DNA of 64,000 nucleotides from NCBI RefSeq assembly GCF_030690045.1, contig NZ_JAUYHK010000016.1:62001-126000 (forward strand), written 5' to 3'. Below, one piece after another: positions 1 to 9,030 of the stretch; the first letter of the stretch is position 1; each line of letters starts with the position of its first letter. The DNA is from Thalassospira sp. GTDB taxonomy: Bacteria; Pseudomonadota; Alphaproteobacteria; Rhodospirillales; Thalassospiraceae. Made by a program: the position numbers and the translations under genes. The notes below the pieces were generated by a model that made no database searches, had not been told where the DNA came from, and was given only the letters and a program-made list of their open reading frames with translations.

Positions 1-597
1 GCCCAGTTCAAATTCATCGGCATGTCCGACAAGTTTTCCACCGGCAGTTCGATCATGCCGCAAAAACGCAACCCGGATGCCGCCGAACTGATCCGGTCGA
101 AAATCGGCCGGATTGTCGGCTGTTTTAACGGCCTGATGCTGTCGATGAAGGGATTGCCGCTGGCCTATTCCAAGGACATGCAGGAAGACAAGGAACCGGT
201 TTTTGCCGCCCATGACCATCTGGGCCTGTGCGTTGCCGCCATGACCGGCATGGTCGCCGATATGAAGGTCTTTACCGACCGCATGCGTGCGGCTGCCGGG
301 GCCGGATACACCACCGCAACCGATCTTGCCGACTGGCTGGTATCGGAACTGGGCATGCCGTTCCGCGATGCCCATCATGTGGTGGGTGCCACCGTGAAAC
401 TGGCCGAAAGCAAGGGCTGCGATCTTGATCAGCTTCCGCTTGCCGATTTGCAGGCGATTGAACCGAAAATCACCGATGCCGTCTATGCGGTTCTGACGGT
501 CGAGGCATCGGTTGCGGCCCGCAAAAGTTTTGGCGGCACCGCCCCCGAACGGGTCGCCGAAGCGGTAAAAGAAGCACGCAAAAGGTTTTTGAAATGA
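1..597 (+). CDS. argH: Argininosuccinate lyase, C-terminal part (5' end outside window)
   Basis: Last enzyme of arginine synthesis; it splits argininosuccinate into arginine and fumarate in the cytoplasm. The reading frame is open from base 1 and encodes the last 198 residues. The fumarase/aspartase-superfamily signature [12 protein letters not shown], whose flexible loop carries the catalytic serine, is read at about bases 43-78. The remainder matches the ArgH C-terminal helical region ([22 protein letters not shown]). The stop codon overlaps the start of the next gene in an ATGA arrangement, so argH, the small lipoprotein gene and lysA form one tightly packed operon. The start codon lies upstream of the window. 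Confidence 0.96.
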   Translation, partial: AQFKFIGMSDKFSTGSSIMPQKRNPDAAELIRSKIGRIVGCFNGLMLSMKGLPLAYSKDMQEDKEPVFAAHDHLGLCVAAMTGMVADMKVFTDRMRAAAGAGYTTATDLADWLVSELGMPFRDAHHVVGATVKLAESKGCDLDQLPLADLQAIEPKITDAVYAVLTVEASVAARKSFGGTAPERVAEAVKEARKRFLK

Positions 598-737
598 CCC
601 GATTGTCAAAACGCCTCCCCATTATCGCCCTGGCAATCATGCTGGGCCTTGGTGTTGCCGCCTGCGGCAAAAAAGGCCCGCTTGAACCACCCAGCGAAGA
701 CGGCAAATCCTATCCACGGACGTATCCAAACAAATGA
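594..737 (+). CDS. lptM: LptM-like small lipoprotein (YifL family)
   Basis: A 47-residue lipoprotein squeezed between argH and lysA. It has a basic N-terminus, a hydrophobic stretch (about residues 9-23) and a lipobox ending VAAC with Cys24 as the lipidated residue. This is followed by GKKGPL, the hallmark of LptM/YifL proteins. In enterobacteria LptM stabilises the LPS transporter LptD in the outer membrane; the same role here is inferred. It overlaps argH by 4 bases and lysA by 4 bases (ATGA at both junctions), which implies translational coupling. The argH-lptM-lysA order is common in alphaproteobacteria. It is easily missed because of its size. Confidence 0.88.
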   Translation: MTRLSKRLPIIALAIMLGLGVAACGKKGPLEPPSEDGKSYPRTYPNK

Positions 738-1999
738 ACCATTTTGATTATATCGACGGCGTTCTGCACGCCGAAGGAATTGCGATCCCCAAACTGGCCG
801 ACAAGGTTGGCACGCCGTTTTTCTGCTATTCCACCGCAACGCTGGAACGGCATTACCGGGTTTATGCCGATGCCTTTACGGGGCTGGATGCCACCGTATG
901 TTATGCGTTAAAGGCCAATTCCAATCAGGCCGTGATCAAAACACTGGCGCGGCTGGGGGCCGGGGCGGATGTGGTATCGGTCGGCGAGATGCGCCGGGCG
1001 CTGCGTGCCGGTGTGCCGCCATCCAAACTGATTTTTTCCGGCGTGGGCAAGGCCGATGCCGAAATGCGCGAGGCGCTTGAGGCCGATATTGCGCAGATCA
1101 ATGTCGAATCCGTGCCCGAACTGGAAGAATTGAACCGGGTTGCCCTTGATATGGGTAAAAAGGCGCGCATTGCCTTGCGGATCAACCCGCATGTCGATGC
1201 CAAAACCCATGAAAAAATTGCGACCGGCAAGGCCGAAAACAAATTCGGCATCGACTGGACCCGGGCGATTGAAATCTATCGTCAGGCCGCAAAAATGGAT
1301 GGCATCGAAATTACCGGCATTGCCATGCATATCGGATCGCAACTGACCGATCTGTCCCCCTTCCGCGAGGCCTTTACCCGTCTTGCCGGGCTGGTGGAAC
1401 AATTGCGTGCCGAAGGCATCGATATCCGCAATCTGGATCTGGGCGGCGGGCTTGGCATTGCCTATCAGGGCGAAACGCCGCCATTGCCCGATGCCTATGG
1501 CCAGATGGTGCGCGAAACGGTCGGGCATCTGGGATGCCATATCACACTGGAACCGGGTCGCCTGATTGTTGGCAATGCCGGCATTCTGGTATCGCGTGTC
1601 ATGTATGTCAAAGATGGCGAGGCCAAACGGTTTGTCATTCTGGATGCCGCGATGAATGATTTGATCCGCCCGACCCTTTACAATGCCTATCACGAAATCA
1701 TCGCGGTTGATCAACCGGGCAAGGATGACAAAATCGCCCTTGTCGATGTGGTTGGCCCGGTCTGCGAAACCGGCGATACCTTTGGCAAGGACCGCCCCCT
1801 GCCCGACGCGATCAAACCGGGTGATCTGGTGGCGATCTGTTCGGCCGGGGCCTATGGCGCGGTGATGTCGTCCACCTATAATACCCGCGCACTGGCACCC
1901 GAGGTTCTGGTGCGCGAGGATCAGTTTGCGGTGATCCGCCCGCGCCAGTCGATTGATGAATTGATCGCGCTGGATCGCATCCCGGACTGGATGGAGTGA
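734..1999 (+). CDS. lysA: Diaminopimelate decarboxylase
   Basis: PLP-dependent enzyme that decarboxylates meso-diaminopimelate to L-lysine, the last step of lysine synthesis. At 421 residues it has the usual family length. Visible features are the PLP lysine in CYALKAN (Lys60), the glycine-rich phosphate-binding loop GGGLGI near residue 237, EPGR near 272, and the active-site cysteine in CETGD near residue 344. The ATG overlaps the stop of the preceding lipoprotein gene. A strong terminator follows within 30 bases, so lysA is the last gene of the operon. Confidence 0.97.
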   Translation: MNHFDYIDGVLHAEGIAIPKLADKVGTPFFCYSTATLERHYRVYADAFTGLDATVCYALKANSNQAVIKTLARLGAGADVVSVGEMRRALRAGVPPSKLIFSGVGKADAEMREALEADIAQINVESVPELEELNRVALDMGKKARIALRINPHVDAKTHEKIATGKAENKFGIDWTRAIEIYRQAAKMDGIEITGIAMHIGSQLTDLSPFREAFTRLAGLVEQLRAEGIDIRNLDLGGGLGIAYQGETPPLPDAYGQMVRETVGHLGCHITLEPGRLIVGNAGILVSRVMYVKDGEAKRFVILDAAMNDLIRPTLYNAYHEIIAVDQPGKDDKIALVDVVGPVCETGDTFGKDRPLPDAIKPGDLVAICSAGAYGAVMSSTYNTRALAPEVLVREDQFAVIRPRQSIDELIALDRIPDWME

Positions 2000-2025
2000 T
2001 CCTGACGGTCGTTTGAGGCTGTTTT

Positions 2026-2058
2026 GGGGTTGCCTGTCATGCAGGCAGCCCCTTTTTT
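2026..2058 (+). terminator. Rho-independent terminator of the argH-lptM-lysA operon
   Basis: Inverted repeat with an 11-bp stem (GGGGTTGCCTG pairing with CAGGCAGCCCC, one G-T pair), a 5-base loop and a run of six T. It begins 27 bases after the lysA stop. It also argues against any upstream start codon for the next gene. Confidence 0.92.
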
Positions 2059-2116
2059 ATGCATCCTCGCCTGTTCTTTACTTGACCATTGGCCACGGCA
2101 GGCCAAACTGAAACTC

Positions 2117-4540
2117 ATGACGATCATACCGCCCTATCCCAAGCTGGACCGACAATTGCAGTTTGCCCGTCAGATCATGACATGGGAACGCATATGGCCC
2201 CGGCTTGTGCCCGGATTGGCGGTTGTCGCGATGGTCGCCGGGCTTGCCCTTGCCGGTTTTTTTGATCTGCTGCCGCCTTCCGCTCATATTGTCGCCCTGT
2301 CGGTTTTTGTCGTGGCGGGTCTGGTCGCCGTCACCCTGCCGTGGCGCGGTTTCAAACGCCCGACCCGACAGGATGTTATCGCCCGGATCGAACGGGACAA
2401 TCATCTGCACCATACCCCGTTACAATCCCTTGACGACGACATCCCCGGAAATGACGATGCCCTGACATCCTGGTTGTGGCAGCGGCAATTGCGCCTGAAT
2501 ATCGCCACCCTTGACCGGTTGCACCTGCCGCGCCCCCGCCCGCTTATCAGCCGCCATGACCGGTTTGGCCTGACAGTGATCCCGGTATTGTTACTGTTTA
2601 TCGGGATTATGGCCGGACATGATCATATCGGGGAACGGCTTTATAAGGCCTTCACCCCGTTACAACGTCTTGGCATGCAAAATTTCAGTGCCAGTCTGTG
2701 GATCACGCCACCCTCCTACACCGGACAGGTTCCGCGTGTTGTCCAGATGACCAACACCCCGCAAACCGGAAGCAACAATGATGGCAGCCTTCCGGCGGAT
2801 GAAGGCAGCCCGCCCATATCCCTTGACGTACCTGCCGGATCGGTTCTGGCCGGGAATATCAGCAGCATCTGGACACCGACCCTGACCGCGCCGGATGGTG
2901 TTCGCCCGATTGTCGAAAGCGGCCGCGATACATTTGCCATCAATACCCCCCTTGATCAGGATGGTTCATGGACCATTGCGGTCTGGGGAACCGACCGTCT
3001 TGCCCTGAATGTCCGGATAATTGCCGACAAACCGCCGGTATTGGCCTTTACCGCGCCGCCCGGCACCACCCGGCGCGACCATATCCGGCTGGATTTCACC
3101 GCACAGGATGATTACGGCCTGTCACAACTGGAACTGCATGCAAGCCCGATGGCCGAAAATGGCGATACCAGCGCCTTTGGCAGCATTGAGGACATTGTGG
3201 TTGATCTGCGCCAGACCCGGAATGCCAGCGATATTCCCACCAGAATGGAAGGCCCGCATTTCCTTGATCTGGTATCGCATCCCTGGGCCGGGTTGCCGGT
3301 CCGGCTGGAACTGGTGGCCCGTGACAATGCCGGTCAGATCGCCCGCAGCGAAGCCATTTCGATCCAGCTGCCCGAACGCGATTTCAACCACCCGGTGGCC
3401 CGCAAATTGATCACCATCCGGCAGATTTTGTTGCGTCATCCCGAAAGATCACGCGAAATGCGCAATGCCCTGATCCCGGTGATGAATGCACCTCAGGCCT
3501 TCAATGGCGATATCGGGGTTTTTCTGGCGTTATCCGTGGCCGAATCCCGGTTGTCAAACCATCCGGACAATCTTGAAATGCATCAACAGGTCGCCGGACT
3601 GTTATGGCATATCGCCGAAGAAATTGAACGCGGCAGCCTTGGCATCGCCGAACGCAATCTGATCGAGGCCGAGGAACGCCTGCTGGACGCCCTGTCGAAC
3701 CCCGATATTACCGAAACACAATTATCCGATCTGATTGAAAATTATCGCAAAGCCTTGCAGGAATATCTTGCCGCTCTGGCACAAGACCCGGCCCGGCAGC
3801 AACAACAACCGGCAAGCGGGCCGGAAACCGTCATCGAACAACAGGATCTGGCCCGTGTGGTCGATCAGATTGATGCCCTGATGCGGGCCGGAGCCCGCGA
3901 TCAGGCCCGCGCCCTGATCGACAGGCTGCGGGAACTGGTCGAAAACATGCGGATCACAACCGGCGGACAACAGGGGGGGGATATCACATCGGCCCTGCGC
4001 GATATGATCGACAATCTGCGCGATATGTCCCGCCGCCAGCAGGAATTAATGAATTCGGCCAATAACCCGCAAATGGCCCCCAACGGCCAGGATCGCGCCC
4101 GCGCCCAGCAACAACTGGCCGACGAAGCCGATCTTCTGGGCAACGACGCGCAATTTGAACAATATGGCAATATCGGCAATTTGCGGGACGCCATCACGGC
4201 GATGGAAAACGCCGCCAGTGCGCTGGACCGTAACCGGCAACATGATGCCCTGCAACAGCAGCAACAGGCGCTGGAAAGCCTTCAACAGGGCATGAACGAA
4301 CTGGCCCGTGCGCTGGACGGTCTCAGCCAGATGGCCCCGATGCTTGATGATCTGATGCCCGGCGGGCAACGCGACCCGTTGGGGCGTCCGGTCGGCGGAT
4401 CGGGGGAAACAATAATCCCCGAAGCCGATGATCTGGAACGGGCATGGCGCATCATGCAGGAATTGCGCCGCCGGTCCGGCGACCCGGACCGGCCGCAAAT
4501 CGAACATGATTATATCGACCGGCTGTTAAAACGGTTCTAA
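2117..4540 (+). CDS. TIGR02302/DUF4175 family membrane protein
   Basis: Large alphaproteobacterial membrane-anchored protein of unknown function, 807 residues from this start. The frame extends upstream to a TTG at 2024, but that lies inside the lysA terminator, so the ATG at 2117 is chosen; its ribosome binding site is weak. Hydrophobic segments near residues 31-50, 58-76 and 152-168 suggest an N-terminal membrane anchor. A beta-rich middle part follows, probably periplasmic. The C-terminal third is rich in Gln, Arg and Asp with predicted long helices and glutamine runs (about residues 560-730). Family assignment rests on overall architecture and on phrases such as APPGTTRRDHIRLDFTAQDDYGL and the FNHPVARKLITIRQ region. 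Substrate and partners are unknown. It is bounded by terminators on both sides and so is probably monocistronic. Confidence 0.82.
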   Translation: MTIIPPYPKLDRQLQFARQIMTWERIWPRLVPGLAVVAMVAGLALAGFFDLLPPSAHIVALSVFVVAGLVAVTLPWRGFKRPTRQDVIARIERDNHLHHTPLQSLDDDIPGNDDALTSWLWQRQLRLNIATLDRLHLPRPRPLISRHDRFGLTVIPVLLLFIGIMAGHDHIGERLYKAFTPLQRLGMQNFSASLWITPPSYTGQVPRVVQMTNTPQTGSNNDGSLPADEGSPPISLDVPAGSVLAGNISSIWTPTLTAPDGVRPIVESGRDTFAINTPLDQDGSWTIAVWGTDRLALNVRIIADKPPVLAFTAPPGTTRRDHIRLDFTAQDDYGLSQLELHASPMAENGDTSAFGSIEDIVVDLRQTRNASDIPTRMEGPHFLDLVSHPWAGLPVRLELVARDNAGQIARSEAISIQLPERDFNHPVARKLITIRQILLRHPERSREMRNALIPVMNAPQAFNGDIGVFLALSVAESRLSNHPDNLEMHQQVAGLLWHIAEEIERGSLGIAERNLIEAEERLLDALSNPDITETQLSDLIENYRKALQEYLAALAQDPARQQQQPASGPETVIEQQDLARVVDQIDALMRAGARDQARALIDRLRELVENMRITTGGQQGGDITSALRDMIDNLRDMSRRQQELMNSANNPQMAPNGQDRARAQQQLADEADLLGNDAQFEQYGNIGNLRDAITAMENAASALDRNRQHDALQQQQQALESLQQGMNELARALDGLSQMAPMLDDLMPGGQRDPLGRPVGGSGETIIPEADDLERAWRIMQELRRRSGDPDRPQIEHDYIDRLLKRF

Positions 4541-4550
4541 TCTGAAACGG

Positions 4551-4596
4551 ACAGGGCGGCACCGTCACTTGACAATGCCGCCCTGTATTGTCTTTT
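4551..4596. terminator. Terminator between convergent genes
   Basis: Perfect 11-bp inverted repeat (ACAGGGCGGCA and TGCCGCCCTGT) around a 14-base loop, followed by a T-rich tract. It sits between the convergent DUF4175 gene and zinc-ribbon gene. On the plus strand the T-rich tail fits termination of the DUF4175 gene. Confidence 0.85.
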
Positions 4597-4626
4597 CCCC
4601 ATTCCCGAAAAATCAGGGCCCGAAAA

Positions 4627-5445
4627 TCAGGGTTCAAGCGCCTGACGCGGATCAAGGAAGGTAATCTGCAACCGGGTGGCCGTCGGATTTGGCCTGCGGA
4701 TTTTTGTTTCCACAGTCAGGGTTTCCCCTGCGGGCAAAATCTGATCGGTCATCGGCATTTCGGCACTGGTGCCCGCCGCTTCCTCGCCATAAATCAGCGG
4801 CACTTTTTTGCGTTGAACCACCCGGTCCAGCGGATCAAGCAATTCAACCATCAAATAGGGCAATACCCGTTCAATATCGCTGACATTGATGATTTCAGCC
4901 CGTACCACCAGAACATCAACACCATCTTCGTCTTCACGAGTCGGTGGCAATTCCCGGATATCAAGGCCTTCGCCAATATGGGGAACATCCAGCCCGATCA
5001 TGTCATACAGTTTGGCAATCGGGGGCCAGGCATTGATCGCCATATCCTTGGCAAAATAACCACCCGCACCGACACCGCCAACCAGCACCAAAAACACCAG
5101 CCAGCCAATCAGGCCTTTCTTCGACTTGCCCGCCGGTTCATTGGGGCGGATCAATTGTTGCGGAATCGGCGGCGGGTCGGGAATGCGGTCAGCCCCTTCA
5201 AAACCGGGATCGACATAGCCGCCGCCCATCTGATCGGCGTTGAAATCCGCGCCCAGCGCCCCGTCCTGGTCAAAGGGCGGCGGCAGGCGGTTTTCATCCG
5301 ATGCAGGCGAGGACGCCTTGATTCCCGGCGGGTCCTGATGCCAGCTATTGCCACAGTTTTTGCAGCGCACAGTCCGGCCTTTAGGACCAATTGCCTCCGT
5401 TTTCACAGAGTATTTCTTGGAACATTCTGGGCAAGTTATAATCAT
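4627..5445 (-). CDS. MJ0042-type zinc-ribbon, single-pass membrane protein (DUF3426-like)
   Basis: A 272-residue protein with an N-terminal zinc ribbon (Cys5, Cys8, Cys28, Cys31 in ITCPECSKKYSV and VRCKNCGNSW). An acidic, proline-rich linker follows, then one transmembrane helix near residues 111-131 and a C-terminal beta-type domain typical of DUF3426. Such genes regularly sit next to ftsE in alphaproteobacteria. Biochemical function is unknown; a cytoplasmic metal-binding sensor joined to a periplasmic domain is inferred. It is transcribed divergently from ftsE across a 170-bp region that holds a CtrA-type site. Confidence 0.87.
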   Translation of the reverse strand: MIITCPECSKKYSVKTEAIGPKGRTVRCKNCGNSWHQDPPGIKASSPASDENRLPPPFDQDGALGADFNADQMGGGYVDPGFEGADRIPDPPPIPQQLIRPNEPAGKSKKGLIGWLVFLVLVGGVGAGGYFAKDMAINAWPPIAKLYDMIGLDVPHIGEGLDIRELPPTREDEDGVDVLVVRAEIINVSDIERVLPYLMVELLDPLDRVVQRKKVPLIYGEEAAGTSAEMPMTDQILPAGETLTVETKIRRPNPTATRLQITFLDPRQALEP

Positions 5446-5538
5446 TGCAAGCCTGGCATGTCGGTGTCAGGGGCGTGAACCCGGGCGTGGTTTGTTATAA
5501 AGCAAGGGAGCCACAATCTCCCCTGTTTTGTGATCTGT

Positions 5539-5544
5539 TATACT
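5539..5544 (+). promoter_or_regulatory. Possible -10 element upstream of ftsE
   Basis: TATACT lies 20 bases before the CtrA-type palindrome and about 70 bases before the ftsE start. No convincing -35 hexamer is seen at the usual distance, which would fit an activator-dependent promoter or chance. Confidence 0.3.
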
Positions 5545-5563
5545 ATATGTAAATAGCGCCGAT

Positions 5564-5578
5564 TTAACAGACTGTTAA
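5564..5578. promoter_or_regulatory. CtrA-type binding site upstream of ftsEX
   Basis: TTAACAGACTGTTAA is a perfect 7-1-7 palindrome and exactly fits the CtrA consensus TTAA-N7-TTAA of alphaproteobacteria. It ends 37 bases before the ftsE start codon and lies in the intergenic region shared with the divergent zinc-ribbon gene. CtrA controlling division genes is established in Caulobacter; control of ftsEX here is inferred. Confidence 0.6.
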
Positions 5579-5615
5579 GCAGAGATAACAGAAGCTGTGC
5601 CGTTAAGGACAAATA

Positions 5616-6335
5616 ATGAATGCCAGACAGGCTGACGCAAGGAGCGCAGAGTTGACAGAAGTCGTCAGTTTCCGGGATGTCGGGGTCCGATATGAAACCG
5701 GACCGGAGATTTTGCGTGACCTTAATTTCACGCTGCATCGCGGCGGTTTTCATTTTATGACCGGCGCATCGGGTGCCGGAAAATCGACATTGATGAAGCT
5801 GTTATATCTGGCCTTGCGCCAGACACGCGGCGAAATTCGCATTTTTGGCCGCGATAACATCCGTGTCCCACGCGAAGATCTTCCGGCGATCCGCCGCAAG
5901 ATCGGGGTGGTGTTTCAGGATTTCCGCCTGATCAACCATCTTAGCACCTTTGAAAATGTCGCCCTGCCGTTGCGGGTGGCTGGCGTTGATGATTTGCAAA
6001 TTCGCAAAAATGTGACCGAATTGCTGGAATGGGTGGGGCTGGGCGATCAGATCAACGCCATTCCGTCGCGTCTGTCTGGCGGGCAGCAACAACGTGTGGC
6101 AATTGCCCGCGCGGTCATCGGGCGACCAGCCCTGTTGCTGGCCGATGAACCGACCGGAAATGTCGATGACCGCATCGCCATGCGCCTGCTATACCTGTTT
6201 GAAGAATTGAACAAACTGGGCACGACGGTCCTGATCGCCACCCATAACCGCCAACTGGTTCGCCGTTTCGGCCATATACAATGGCTTCTTGAGGGCGGCA
6301 CGGTTATTGATGTCACCAATACCAACAGCGCCTGA
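5616..6335 (+). CDS. ftsE: Cell division ATP-binding protein FtsE
   Basis: ABC-type ATPase that pairs with FtsX at the divisome and transmits ATP hydrolysis across the membrane to activate peptidoglycan hydrolases. The 239-residue protein shows a Walker A GASGAGKST (about residues 50-58), the signature LSGGQQQR (about 152-159) and a Walker B LLLADEPTGN (about 172-181). The ATG has AAGGAC just upstream. ftsX follows after 20 bases in the same operon. The N-terminal extension of about 15 residues before the first strand is slightly long; an internal start is possible but lacks a better ribosome binding site. A CtrA-type site lies directly upstream. Confidence 0.97.
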   Translation: MNARQADARSAELTEVVSFRDVGVRYETGPEILRDLNFTLHRGGFHFMTGASGAGKSTLMKLLYLALRQTRGEIRIFGRDNIRVPREDLPAIRRKIGVVFQDFRLINHLSTFENVALPLRVAGVDDLQIRKNVTELLEWVGLGDQINAIPSRLSGGQQQRVAIARAVIGRPALLLADEPTGNVDDRIAMRLLYLFEELNKLGTTVLIATHNRQLVRRFGHIQWLLEGGTVIDVTNTNSA

Positions 6336-6355
6336 TCGCAGGAAAAAACAGCATT

Positions 6356-7258
6356 ATGGCCTTTCGTCCCCGCCAGTCCCATTTGCCGCTGGACAGCGAT
6401 TCTTCAAGCCGCTTTCTGCCTGCGATTGTGGCCCTTATGGTTGCGCTGCTGACCTTTGCGCTGGTCGGATTGACGGTATTGCAAGATGCTGTCGGGCGCT
6501 GGTCCGGGCAGATTGAAGGCAGCCTGACGGTGCAAATCCCGCCCAATGCCTCTGCCGATTTGTCGCCCGAGGATCGCGATCATGAATTGCGCGTCCGGGT
6601 CGATGAGATTCTGGATGTCCTGGCCGATGCACCGGGGATTTCCCGGGTCGAGGAACTCAGCCCCGAAACCATGGCGGCCTTGCTGGAACCATGGCTGGGT
6701 CCCAATGAAGTCATCAGCGAATTGCCGATCCCGCGCATCATCGAAATCACGCCGACAACCGGTTTCAATTTTGACCAGTTGGAAACCCTGCTGGCCGAAA
6801 CCGCGCCCGAGGCCATCCTTGATGATCACCGCATCTGGATCGAACGCATCAGCGATGTCGCCTTTTCGGTCGAACTTGCCCTGATCACCCTGATTGCCGT
6901 GCTGTTTGGGGCCACCATTCTGTCGGTGGTGTTTGCCACCCGCTCGGGGCTTTCGATCCACCGCAATATCATTGAATTACTGCATCTGATGGGGGCGCAG
7001 GATACCTATATCGCCGGGCAATTCGCCCGGCACAGCATGCGCATGGCATTCTGGGGCGGAATATTGGGGATGGGCATTGCCCTGCCGGTTTCCGGGTTGA
7101 TCGGGTATCTGGGGATTCGGGCCGGATGGGACATTCCCGGCAGTATTTACAGCCCGTGGTTCGCCCTGCTGATTATGATTGTCCCGGTATTAGTGGCACT
7201 GGTCGCCCGTATAACGGCAAGCCGAACGGTCTTGAAGGTCCTTCGACGCATGTTATAA
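6356..7258 (+). CDS. ftsX: Cell division protein FtsX
   Basis: Integral membrane partner of FtsE. The 300-residue protein has the expected layout: a first transmembrane helix near residues 21-43, a periplasmic domain of about 130 residues, then three helices near 180-204, 225-250 and 272-295, with an FtsX/MacB-type C-terminal permease fold. It is 20 bases downstream of ftsE. The periplasmic loop is where FtsX recruits envelope hydrolase regulators in other bacteria; which partner is used here cannot be seen. Confidence 0.95.
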   Translation: MAFRPRQSHLPLDSDSSSRFLPAIVALMVALLTFALVGLTVLQDAVGRWSGQIEGSLTVQIPPNASADLSPEDRDHELRVRVDEILDVLADAPGISRVEELSPETMAALLEPWLGPNEVISELPIPRIIEITPTTGFNFDQLETLLAETAPEAILDDHRIWIERISDVAFSVELALITLIAVLFGATILSVVFATRSGLSIHRNIIELLHLMGAQDTYIAGQFARHSMRMAFWGGILGMGIALPVSGLIGYLGIRAGWDIPGSIYSPWFALLIMIVPVLVALVARITASRTVLKVLRRML

Positions 7259-7266
7259 GGCTATAA

Positions 7267-7300
7267 GGGCATGCAAACAAAAAACAATGCCCGTTTGTTC
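7267..7300 (+). terminator. Weak hairpin after ftsX
   Basis: GGGCAT and ATGCCC form a 6-bp stem around a 14-base A-rich loop, followed by GTTTGTT. It is only 8 bases after the ftsX stop. The stem is short and the T tract poor, so this may only partly terminate. Confidence 0.3.
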
Positions 7301-7371
7301 CGAGGCCTGCCTTCTCTGACCGGGAGTCTTCCCATGTTGCCTGCCCACCATCGTCGCCAAAGTATGTCTTC

Positions 7372-8100
7372 ATGAGAAGACCGCCGCGTTCCGTACAGAA
7401 CCGACGCCGGTTTCGCCGCTTCCGGTTTTTGCTGGCGGTACTGATTCTGCTTGGGCTGGGCTGGGCGGCGGGCCTGATGTGGTATGTCGGAAAAATCCCG
7501 GATGTGGTCGAGAACCCCGATCAGCAAACAGACGCGATTATCGTTCTGACCGGTGGTAGCGAGCGGTTAAGCGAAGGACGCCGGTTGCTATCACGCCATC
7601 TGGCAAAAAAACTGTTTATTTCCGGCGTCTATCGCGGGGTCGAGGTCAATGAATTGCTGAGTGCCGGCAAGGCCGATCCCAATATGATCGCCTGTTGTGT
7701 TGTGTTGGGTCATGTTGCCGAAAACACCCGTGGCAATGCGCTCGAAACCGCCTTGTGGGTCTATGAAGAGGGTTATCGCAGTTTGCGGGTGGTCACGGCC
7801 AATTATCATATGCCGCGATCCTTGCTGGAATTCCGGTCGGTGATGCCCGATGTCGAACTGGTGGCCCATCCGGTTTTTCCGGAACATGTCATGATCGACA
7901 ATTGGTGGCGCTGGCCCGGAAGTGCCGCACTGATCACCAGTGAATATAACAAATTTCTGTTTGCCGCCCTGCGCAACGAAATCATGCTGTGGATGCCCGG
8001 CGATACGGACCCTTTTCGTCAATTACCGGCCCAACCCCCGAACGAAAAATTATCATCCGCAACCCGCCACACCGCGATTGTGAACCCGGCGCAAGGTTAG
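7372..8100 (+). CDS. YdcF/SanA family protein (DUF218)
   Basis: A 242-residue membrane-anchored protein. An arginine-rich cytoplasmic start is followed by one transmembrane helix (about residues 18-38) and a DUF218 domain outside. Family hallmarks seen are DAIIVLTGGSERLSEGRRLL (about 54-73), an ENTRGNALET segment with the conserved Glu and Asn, and NYHMPRSLLEF. Relatives such as ElyC and SanA affect envelope integrity and lipid-carrier metabolism; the reaction is not established. It lies between ftsX and plsC on the same strand, consistent with an envelope role, but gaps of about 100 bases on both sides leave operon membership open. Confidence 0.85.
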   Translation: MRRPPRSVQNRRRFRRFRFLLAVLILLGLGWAAGLMWYVGKIPDVVENPDQQTDAIIVLTGGSERLSEGRRLLSRHLAKKLFISGVYRGVEVNELLSAGKADPNMIACCVVLGHVAENTRGNALETALWVYEEGYRSLRVVTANYHMPRSLLEFRSVMPDVELVAHPVFPEHVMIDNWWRWPGSAALITSEYNKFLFAALRNEIMLWMPGDTDPFRQLPAQPPNEKLSSATRHTAIVNPAQG

Positions 8101-8201
8101 GGTCGCGATCACAACCATATTGCATTTATGACTTTGCTGTTACAAAACCGGGATGCGATACAACCGGCGCAACGAAAAAGCGTGTTTGAAGGAAATCCGG
8201 A

Positions 8202-8990
8202 ATGGCTTCTCTGCGGGCGTTGATTTTCAATATCCTGTTTTTTGGCGGCACGACGCTGGAATGTCTGTTTTTATGGCCATTATTATGTTTTGGCCCCAAA
8301 ACCGGCCAGTTGACCGGACGGTTCTGGTGCCACTGGGTTCAATTTTTATTGCGCAACACCGTCAATATGCGTCCGCGCATCCTTGGTAGCCAGAATTTGC
8401 CCGACGGACCGTGCATTCTGGTGTCAAAACATCAATCGGCGTGGGAAACCCTGACCTTTCATACACTGGTGCGCGACCCGGCCTATGTTCTGAAAAAAGA
8501 ACTGATCAATATTCCGGTGTTTGGCCTGTTTTTAAAATATTCCGGACAGGTCGCCGTGGACCGTTCCGCCGGTGCATCCGCCCTGAAAGGCATGATCACC
8601 GGCGTTGACAAGGCGCTGAAACGTGGTGCGCAAATTGTGATCTTCCCCGAAGGCACCCGCACCCCACCGGGCACTGATCGTCCTTATCATCCGGGGATTT
8701 ATGCCCTGTACCGGGCCTTTCCCGATGTGCCGATGATCCCGATTGCGCTGAATTCCGGCATGTTCTGGGGCCGTCACAAATTCATGAAATATGGTGGCGA
8801 GGTCACACTGGAATATCTCGAACCCGTCAAGCCGGGGCTGGACCGCAAAACCTTTATGACTGAAATCAAATCACGGATTGATGGCCGAACCCGCGAACTG
8901 GAAAAATCCGCCCAGATCGAATTCAATCTGCCTGCCCCGCGTCAGACCGAACAGGAACAGATCGAAGACGCCCAAAAAACAGCAGACTGA
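8202..8990 (+). CDS. plsC: 1-acyl-sn-glycerol-3-phosphate acyltransferase
   Basis: Acylates lysophosphatidic acid to phosphatidic acid, the branch point of phospholipid synthesis, at the inner membrane. The 262-residue protein has an N-terminal hydrophobic region, the acyltransferase motif I as KHQSAWE (His77, with Glu82 replacing the usual Asp of HX4D), a motif II region around SGQVAVDRSAG, and motif III VIFPEGTR (about residues 146-153). The start ATG is preceded by AAGGAAATCCGG. A clear terminator lies just after the stop. HX4E variants are frequent among alphaproteobacterial PlsC proteins, so the change is not taken as inactivating. Confidence 0.92.
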   Translation: MASLRALIFNILFFGGTTLECLFLWPLLCFGPKTGQLTGRFWCHWVQFLLRNTVNMRPRILGSQNLPDGPCILVSKHQSAWETLTFHTLVRDPAYVLKKELINIPVFGLFLKYSGQVAVDRSAGASALKGMITGVDKALKRGAQIVIFPEGTRTPPGTDRPYHPGIYALYRAFPDVPMIPIALNSGMFWGRHKFMKYGGEVTLEYLEPVKPGLDRKTFMTEIKSRIDGRTRELEKSAQIEFNLPAPRQTEQEQIEDAQKTAD

Positions 8991-8996
8991 TCCAGC

Positions 8997-9030
8997 AAAG
9001 CCGGGGAGAAGGATATCCGCCCGGCTTTTT
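8997..9030 (+). terminator. Terminator after plsC
   Basis: AAAGCCGGG and CCCGGCTTT form a 9-bp stem around a 14-base loop, followed by more T. It separates plsC from the convergent EamA transporter gene and may serve both strands. Confidence 0.85.

Noticed and set aside
2024-2116. Upstream TTG start for the DUF4175 gene
   Set aside because: The TTG lies inside the lysA terminator hairpin and has no ribosome binding site, so the ATG at 2117 is used.
4588-5478. 296-codon plus-strand open frame opposite the zinc-ribbon gene
   Set aside because: The minus-strand protein has a clear zinc ribbon and membrane helix; the plus-strand product has neither family motifs nor a ribosome binding site.
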